From assembly GCF_040802235.1 (NCBI RefSeq), contig NC_133161.1:105541001-105605000 (forward strand): a DNA stretch of 64,000 bases, in the 5' to 3' direction. The position numbers and the translations under genes were made by a program. The stretch comes from Manis javanica (taxonomy: Eukaryota; Chordata; Mammalia; Pholidota; Manidae). Shown piece after piece: positions 57,725 to 64,000 of the stretch (its first letter is position 1; each line of letters begins with the position of its first letter). The notes below the pieces were generated by a model. It saw nothing but the letters and a program-made list of their open reading frames with translations, was not told the origin of the DNA and made no database searches.

Positions 57725-58200
57725 TGTTACAAGAATTTCTAGGACGGACATAAAAGAAACACCTTCCCCCTGAATTGTGAGGGAACCCACCGGGCCAAAG
57801 AACGACTCCAAGGCCAGCTTGGAGAGTCAGTGAGTTCTATGAAGGGGTTACCATGGGGCAGTTGCGGACACTCGGGAGCAGCCCTACAAAAGTCGCCACC
57901 CCGACTGCTGCTAGGCTAGCCTTTATCAGGAAACAGGACGACAATGCTACCTGCAGGAAGGCAATCACTGTGTGTAGGCAAGCAGGCAAGCGTGCAGTTC
58001 CTTCGTCCTATCTCGACGTTTCTCTTCAGACACAAAGCAGTTCATTCTCTGTGTCTTGCCCCAGCATAGTGAGAACAGAAGTTCTTCCCTATTCCTGGAA
58101 CTGCAGTCCAGGAGTGCAGCCCAGAAACTTACTCTAAAATGGTGTCTTTCAACAAGATGGCTTTGCTTTGCCTAGGTTTCAGAGGATCACCTGTACTACA
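57725..58200 (-). mobile_element. Solo LTR with 4-bp TSD, CpG-retaining
   Basis: TGTTACAAGAATTTC to CACCTGTACTACA, 476 bp with TG/CA ends, flanked by ACAC on both sides. It is GC-richer, with many CpGs (ACGACTCC, CACTCGGGAG, GTCGCCACCCCG, CTCGACG), against an AT-rich L1 host. The 4-bp duplication points to class I (gammaretrovirus-like). The minus orientation is inferred from ATAAAG and from the U3-like CCATCTTGTTG text near its right end, and is uncertain. The 94-codon frame at 57853-58137 is LTR sequence. Confidence 0.8.
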
Positions 58201-58800
58201 ACACAGTGTAGTTCTTCATTCTGCTTCTAAAAGTTTAGTGATTACCCTGAACTTAATCAATACTTTTATCTTCTTTTTAAATTACGTAAAAGAGGTTTAA
58301 CAACAATCATCTCCTCTCAACTTGTATGCTGTATTGCCAGCAGCATATCATTTGTTCATGATTTCCCCACTCTATAATTAGTCATTTTATTTTTGTTTAC
58401 TTAATTTTATTTAATTTTACCAATATCTTTGTTCATTATTCTGTTTTGCATCTTACAGACTGTCAGGGAGATTTTCTGGAGTACATTCTTCAGAATTTCC
58501 TCTAACGGTCATCTGATAGTGAACTCTCAGCTTTTTTTTCTGAAAACGCATTTATTTTACACCAGTTCTAGAAATATACTTTTATTCAGTGCAGAAATTT
58601 GATATAGTTATTTCCTTTACATAGAAGAGATATTATTTTGTTCATTTCTATTGTTGTTTGCTGGAAGTGGGTCACTCTTTAGTAGGCAATCTTTATTGCC
58701 TTTCCAGCTGCTTTTAAGATTTTTTTCTCTTTGATGTTCTATAGTTTCAATGTCAGCACGGTGATATTGGGCTTACTTTCACTGTAAGCCCCATTTTGAG

Positions 58801-58859
58801 GAGGTGTGAATTCATTACCTATGCCATTGCTTTAATTTTAGAAAAAAAAGTAATGGTTT
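58801..58859. other. Junction between two old L1 fragments
   Basis: Short stretch joining ORF1-region text on the left to RT-region text on the right. The order shows these are separate copies. Confidence 0.4.
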
Positions 58860-59650
58860 ATAAATTTTATGAGATACCATTTCAGCATCATTGGATATGA
58901 TTGTATTTTTTCTCCTATAATTTATTGATGTAGTGGATTATTTGATCATACTTTCATATTTAACTACTCTTTTATTTCCGTATTAAAATCTACTCAGTCA
59001 TAGCTCATTTTATGTATTTCTGGCTTCTTTTGCTAACATTTTATTTAAAAACAATTTGGTTTTTATTTATTATTTTCTATAATTTTACTTTAGATGCTAT
59101 CACACTAAAGTTTTATTATTAAAATTTTACTGGCTTTGTAAAAGGAAAGATTTATATCTTCATTATGGCCAAGGATAGTTTCAAAGGCATTGTCAGTCTT
59201 TAATAGGTTATTAAAAACTTAGCTGTAAAGAGACCTAGTCCAGATGTCCTATCAGTGGGATATATTTTATTACCTCCTGAATTTCTTCCAATTTGAATTT
59301 TCCACTTCTGCTTAGGTAATTTTGGTAGTTTGCATTTTTCAAGGAAATTGTTCAATTTAGCTGGATTTTCAGAATTATTCTTTTCACTTTTAAGCAGCAG
59401 TGTTCCAAGGTTTTTAAAATTCTCCCTTTATATTGCATTACCTTTTTCATTTCTCATGGAGTGTACATGTCTGCTTTTGTCTCTTTTTGGTCTCCTCAAT
59501 AACTGTCTACTTGTGATTCTATTTTACCACTCTTTTCAAAGAAAAATCTTGTGACTCATTACAAATGAATGTAGTGGATACTTGCAATTTTTTCAATATT
59601 TGCTTATTCTATCATAATTCCCACATCCTGAGTTATTTTGGTAAATTATA
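58860..59650 (-). repeat. Old L1 RT-region fragment (minus)
   Basis: ATTTATTGATGTAGTGGATT, TGCTAACATTTTATTTAAAA, ATTACCTCCTGAATTTC and TTTTGGTAGTTTGCATTTTTC are inverted RT-domain text of an old L1. Frames are short. Confidence 0.65.
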
Positions 59651-59937
59651 TTGTTCCTTCAAATTTTTTTTCCTTTATTGAGGTGTAGTAAGTGTAAAAT
59701 ATTATATTGATTCCAGGTATACAACAGTGATTTGCCTAGTTATCTAACAGCATTAAGTGCTCACCCCAATAAATATAATTATTATCTGTCAACTACAAAG
59801 ATGTTAAAGTATTATTGACTAGATTCCCTATGCTATGCTTTCATCCTCATGACAAATTTATATTACAATTGACTTTTGTACTCTTTATCCCCTTCACCTA
59901 TTTCATCCACCCTCGTCAACCCCTCCCATATATGCTT

Positions 59938-62315
59938 GGGTTGAATATTAATTTTTCCTATCCATGAGCATGGGAGAGCTTTGCATTTATTTCTGTCTTC
60001 TTTAATTTCTCTCATGAGTGTCTTATAGTTTTCAGAGTACATGTCTTGCATCTCCTTGGTTAGGTTTATTACTAGGTATTTTATTCTTTTTGATGTACTT
60101 GTAAATGGAATTCTTTCCTAAGTTTTCCCTTTAGCTAATTTGTAACTATTATACAGAAATGCAACACATTTCTGTATATTGATTTTGTATCCTGCAACTA
60201 CTGAATTCATTTATTAGTTCCAATAGTTTTTTGATGTAGTCCTTAGGGTTTTCTTTATATAGTATCATGTCATCAGCGAATAGTGACAGTTTTACCTCTT
60301 CTTTACTATTTTTGATGCCTTTTATTTCCTTTTCTTGTCTGATTGCCATGGTTAGGACTTCCAGTACTATATCAAATAAAAATGGTGAGAGTGGGTCCCT
60401 GATCTTAGAGGAAAAGCCTTCACCTTTTACCATTAAATATGATGTTACCTGCAGGTTTGTCATATATGGCCTTTATTATGTTAAGGTATGTTCCCTCTGT
60501 TTCCACTTTGTTGAGCATGGATGTTAAATTTTGGCAAATGGGTTTTCAACATCTATTCAGATGATCATATGGTTTTTATCCTTCCTTTGGTTAATGTGGT
60601 ATATCACATTGATTGATTTGTAGATATTAAACCATCCTTGCATCCCTGGAATAAGTCCTAATGATGGATGATCCTTTTGATGTATTTCTTTATTTAGTTT
60701 GTTAATATTTTACTGAGGATTTATGCATCTATGTTCATCAGGGATACTGGTTTGTAATTTTCTTAAAGTCTGTCTGGTTTTGGTGGTAAACTAATACTAG
60801 CCTTTACAATGAGTTTGGAAGTATTCCCTCCTCTTCTATTTTTTTGGAATACTTTAAGAAGTATGGGTATTTTCTCTTCTTTAAGAGTTTGGTAGAATTT
60901 ACCCATGAGGTCACCTGATGATAGACTTTTGTTTGTTGGAAGTTTTTGATTTTCAATTAATTGTTGTTACTAGTAATTGGTCTGTTCAGATTTCTTCCTT
61001 CTTCCTGGATCATTCTTGTATGACTGTATGGTTCTAGGAATTTATCCATTTCTTCTAGGTTGTCCAATTTATTGGTATATATTTTTTCATAAAATTCCCA
61101 TAATTATTTGAATTTCTATAGTGTCAGTTTTTCTCCTTTCTCCTTTCTGATTTTGTTTGTGTACCCCCTCCTTTATTTTTTTTTTAATAAATTTGGCTAG
61201 GGGTTTGTCTACTTTGTTAATCTTCTCAAGAAACCAGGCCTTGATTTCACTGACTTTTTTCTATTTTTTTTATTATTTTCTATTTTATTTATTTCTGATC
61301 TGATCTTTATCATGTCCTTCCTTCTACTAACTTTGTTCTTCTTTTGCTAGTTTCTTTAGTTGTTAATTTTCAGTTAATTTGGGATTGTTCTTGTTCTTGA
61401 GGTAGGCCTATATTGCTATGTATGTTCCTGTTAGAACCACTTTTGAGGCATCCCACATATTTTAAACCATTGTATTTTTTTTCATTTGTCTCTATGTAAT
61501 TTGATTTCCTCTTTGATTGGTTCATTGATTCATTGATTATTCACAAGCATATTGTTTAGCCTCCATGTGTGTTTGTGGGGGGTTTTATTGTTGTTTTCTT
61601 TATATAATTGATTTCTCTTTTCATACCATCGTGATCTGAAAAGATGCTTGATAGAATTTCAATCTTTTTTAATTTATTGAGGCTCTTTTTGTGTCCTAAT
61701 ATGTGATCTATTCTGGAGAAGGTCCTATGTGCACTTGAGAAGAATGTGTATGTTGCTGCTTTTGGGTGGAATGTTCTGTATATACCTGTTAAGTCTATCT
61801 AGTCTAATGTGTTGTTCAATGCTTCTGTTTCCTTATTTATTTTCTGTTTGGATGATCTATCAATTGATGTAAATGCGGTGTTAAAGTCTCCTAATATGTT
61901 TGTGTTGCTGTCTACTTCCCCCTTTAGGTCTGTTAGCATTTGTTCTATACATTTAGGTGCTCCTATATTGGATCAATAGATATTTACAGTTATCATGTCC
62001 TCTTGTTGGACTGATCCCATTATCATTGTATAATGTCCTTCTTTGTGTCTTGTTATTTTCTTTGCTTTAAAGCCTATTATGTCTGATATATGTATTGTTA
62101 CTCTTGTTTTTTATCACTTGTATTTGTGTAGATTATCCTTTTCCATCCCTTCACTTTTAGTCTATATGTGTCTTTAGATCTCTAGCAAATCTCTAGCAGG
62201 AGGCATATAGATGGATCTTGTTTTTTTATCCATACAGCCACCCTGTCATTTCAATGGAGCATTTAGTACATTTGCATTTAAAGTAGATATTGATAGATAT
62301 GGACTTATTGCCATT
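59938..62315 (-). pseudogene. L1 ORF2 pseudogene, C-terminus deleted
   Basis: Endonuclease text lies at about 61700-62300 (minus), and the RT domain at 60000-61100. The longest frame, 60149-60463, keeps the catalytic block [15 protein letters not shown], then [18 protein letters not shown], so Phe-Ala-Asp-Asp (60269-60280) is unchanged here, unlike the copy at 26306. Frame 59863-60051 reads [21 protein letters not shown] and then runs straight into 3' UTR-derived residues, marking the deletion junction. The Cys-rich C-terminal domain is missing. Many stops elsewhere. Confidence 0.85.
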
Positions 62316-62825
62316 TTGTTGATTGTTTTCTGATTGTTTTTGTAGTTCTTTTCTGTTCTTCTCTTTCTCTATTTTCTTCTGATTTGATTTTCTTTAGTAT
62401 TATGCTTGGATTCCTTTCTCTTTATTTCTTGAGTATCTAAGAGAGGCTTTTGGTTTGTTGTTACCATAAAAGTCACACATAGCTTTATATATACACAAAA
62501 CAGTTTATGTTAGGTTAATGGTAAATTAATATTGTACACTTTTAGAATATTATTATTCTAAAAGTAATATTTTTGTAATTATTTCCCCTCCTAATTTGAT
62601 GTATGTGATTTATAATTTACATCTTTTTATTTTGTGTATCACTTGACTAATATTGTGTAAAACTGATTTTACTCTTTTTTTTTTGAACTTGTGACTGATC
62701 TACTCTACTGTCTTTACTGTAGGTTTTTTTTTCACTGATAAAAAACATCTAAATTTATAAAAAGTTCCATCTGAAGAAGTTCACTTAACATATTCTGTAC
62801 AGCCAATTTACTGGTGATGAATTCT
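62316..62825 (-). other. Inter-ORF spacer of the minus L1
   Basis: About 500 bases between the ORF1 end and the ORF2 start, twice the spacer of the plus-strand L1. It contains the hairpin-forming inverted repeat at 62538-62565. Confidence 0.55.
62538..62565. repeat. Perfect 12-bp inverted repeat, 4-base loop
   Basis: ACTTTTAGAATA, loop TTAT, then TATTCTAAAAGT. It sits in the L1 inter-ORF spacer. Confidence 0.92.
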
Positions 62826-63652
62826 TTTAACCATTGTTTGCCTGGAAAACTTCTAACCTCTCCAATACTGAAAGATGAGCTTGCTGGGTAAAGTACTGTT
62901 GGTTGTATATTTTTCCTTTCAGCCCTTTGACAAGTTCATGGAAATTTCTTCTGGCTTGTAAAGTCTCTGCTAAAAATTCTGCTGCTAGGCTCATGGAGTT
63001 TCCCTTGTAGATAACTCTCTGATTTTCTCTTGCTGCTTTTAATATTCTCTCTTAATCATTAATCTTTGCCATTTTAATTGCTATGAGTCTTGGTATGGAC
63101 TCCTTGGATTCATCATGTTAGTGTTTCTCTGTGCTTCCAAGATTTGGATGCCTGTTTTCTTCTCCAGATTAGAATTCTCAGCTATTATTTCTTTAAATAC
63201 ACTTTCTAGCCCTTTCTCTCTCTTCTCCTTCTGGGAGCCCATAAAGCAAATTTTGTTTCCTGTGGCATTGTCACAGAGCTCTCTTAACATCTTTTCATTT
63301 TTAAACATTGTTTTTTCATTTTTAAACATTGTTTTTTCTCTTTGTTCCTCAGCATGGTTACTTTTCATCACCCTGTCTTCCAGCTTGCTGATTCATTCTT
63401 TCCCTCTATTATATTTTTCACTTGGTTTGTATTATCCAGCTCTGACTGGCCCGTTTTTATATTTTCTGTCTCTTTGCTGAAGTCCTCCCTGAGACCGTTT
63501 GTTTTCTCCCAATTCAGTGAGCATCTCTGTGATCATCACAATGAATTCTTCAGCAATAAGATTGCTTATCTTCATTTCACTTAACACTTTTTCTGGTGTT
63601 TTGTTTTGTTCTTTTTTCTTCTTTTTTGGAACATTTTCCTCTACCTCCTCTT
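62826..63652 (-). pseudogene. L1 ORF1 pseudogene
   Basis: The N-terminal part is seen at 63432-63743 (LSEMKISNLIAEEFIVM, MLTELGENKRS, the coiled-coil entry). The RRM part is in 63081-63371 (MLRELCDNATGNKICFMGS, EKGLESVFKEIIAENSNLEK), and the C-terminal domain follows in broken frames to about 62826. Relative to other L1s the usual start ATG seems to have become AAG near 63650. An 18-bp tandem duplication adds a second MFKNEK. Confidence 0.8.
63299..63340 (-). repeat. In-frame ~21-bp tandem duplication in ORF1
   Basis: ATTTTTAAACATTGTTTTTTC occurs twice in a row, giving a repeated KTMFKNE on the minus strand. The repeat keeps the reading frame. Confidence 0.85.
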
Positions 63653-63907
63653 CTTGTCTGGCTGTCTGGTGTTTGTTTCTCTCTATTAGGTAGTTCAGCT
63701 CTGCCTCCTGGTCTTGAAAGTAGTGGCCTTGTATGGTAGGCAAACCGTGGTGCCCAGAAGCACAAAAACCCCTTTTATCCAGATCCAGATGCCCCAGTGG
63801 TGTTCCCTTTGTGGCAGAGGTGGAACTGTTGTTGGTGCATTGTGTGGGGGACCCACTTTCTCACAAACCCCACTGCTAGCTCTTCTGCCATGCACTATGG
63901 GTGGCAC

Positions 63908-63957
63908 TATACTAGCCTTTACAATGAGTTTGGAATTATTCCCTCCTCTTCTATGTA
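63908..63957 (-). repeat. Displaced L1 RT fragment
   Basis: CTAGCCTTTACAATGAGTTT, GGAATTATTCCCTCCTCTTC repeats 60797-60838 of the same L1 (ORF2 palm region) but lies beyond that element's 5' UTR. It is an isolated piece of about 50 bases. Confidence 0.8.
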
Positions 63958-64000
63958 TTACACACTTGCAAAGCATTCATATTTCTATTGGATCCATAGA
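63958..64000. other. Unassigned window end
   Basis: Too short to assign. Confidence 0.3.

Larger units (their letters stand above)
55590..58800 (-). mobile_element. Old L1 (minus), split by two insertions
   Basis: Read on the minus strand, 58205-58800 is the ORF1/inter-ORF region (ends TTCAGAATTTCCTCTAACGG, CTTTGATGTTCTATAG), 56801-57720 the endonuclease region (GCCTATATTTTGGTGACATTC, GATATATTTGGATTTAC), and 55590-55920 its continuation (GTAGTATTTCTTTTCTAATA, CTTAGCTGCATCCCATG). A younger L1 (55921-56783) and a solo LTR (57725-58200) interrupt it. No frame is preserved. Confidence 0.7.
59665..63907 (-). mobile_element. LINE-1 (minus) with large internal deletion
   Basis: Read on the minus strand: 5' UTR (63653-63907), ORF1, a spacer of about 500 bases, ORF2 endonuclease and RT, then an abrupt jump near 59938 into the last roughly 270 bases of the 3' UTR (GAGGTGTAGTAAGTG, ATTCCAGGTATACAAC). 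Everything between the RT thumb region and the 3' UTR, about 1.5-2 kb in an intact L1, is absent. The family resembles L1MA/L1MB types and is older than the L1 at 22174. Confidence 0.88.

Noticed and set aside
1-64000. CRISPR arrays, bacterial genes, tRNA or rRNA genes
   Set aside because: No regularly spaced direct repeats, no cloverleaf with A and B boxes, and no prokaryotic gene organisation. The repeat content is purely mammalian.

Overview
The window is ordinary-looking, AT-rich nuclear DNA from a placental mammal. It contains LINE-1 copies with L1-type ORF1 and ORF2, ERVL/MaLR and other retroviral LTRs, and the old mammalian families MIR, L2, hAT-Charlie (MER20, MER5-like) and Tigger. 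There is no Alu, B1/B2, obvious carnivore tRNA-Lys SINE or BovB. That argues against a primate, rodent, ruminant or carnivore, but I cannot name the species. Family names were assigned from remembered consensus patterns, not from a search.

I see no intact cellular protein-coding exon, no RNA gene, no CRISPR and no operon. The open frames (longest about 205 codons) are pieces of repeats or chance frames. The window is best read as intergenic or intronic sequence built by successive retroelement insertions.

Layout. 1-22 kb is mostly unique AT-rich DNA with scattered MIR, L2, MER5-like and Tigger elements, two CTCF-like motifs (2056 and 9725), a small CpG cluster (about 9.71-9.86 kb), a 78-bp tandem duplication (10.13 kb), a CpG-retaining candidate conserved block (15.87-16.56 kb) and an unidentified, possibly decayed coding segment on the minus strand (21.1-22.0 kb). 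22.17-28.41 kb is one near full-length plus-strand L1 whose reverse-transcriptase active site is mutated. 28.4-31.5 kb holds an old L1, a locally repeated piece of it, and a 5'-truncated L1 with clear target-site duplications. 32.8-41 kb has two LTRs (one with a perfect 5-bp duplication), MIR, a probable MaLR LTR and old L1. 43.4-48.06 kb is a decayed ERVL-like provirus, itself hit by MER20, another Charlie-type element and a solo LTR with perfect duplications. 48-55.4 kb carries Charlie-type and MLT1-type elements and a mosaic of L1 fragments. 55.6-64 kb is almost wholly minus-strand L1: an old copy interrupted by a younger L1 and by a solo LTR, then another old RT fragment, then an L1 with a large internal deletion.

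There is no functional gene network. The elements interact only as insertion history, and the nested insertions allow relative dating. I found no convincing new biological system. The items most worth checking are the unidentified segment at 21.1-22.0 kb, the CpG cluster with a CTCF-like site, the 15.9-16.6 kb block and the nested LTR/L1 structures.
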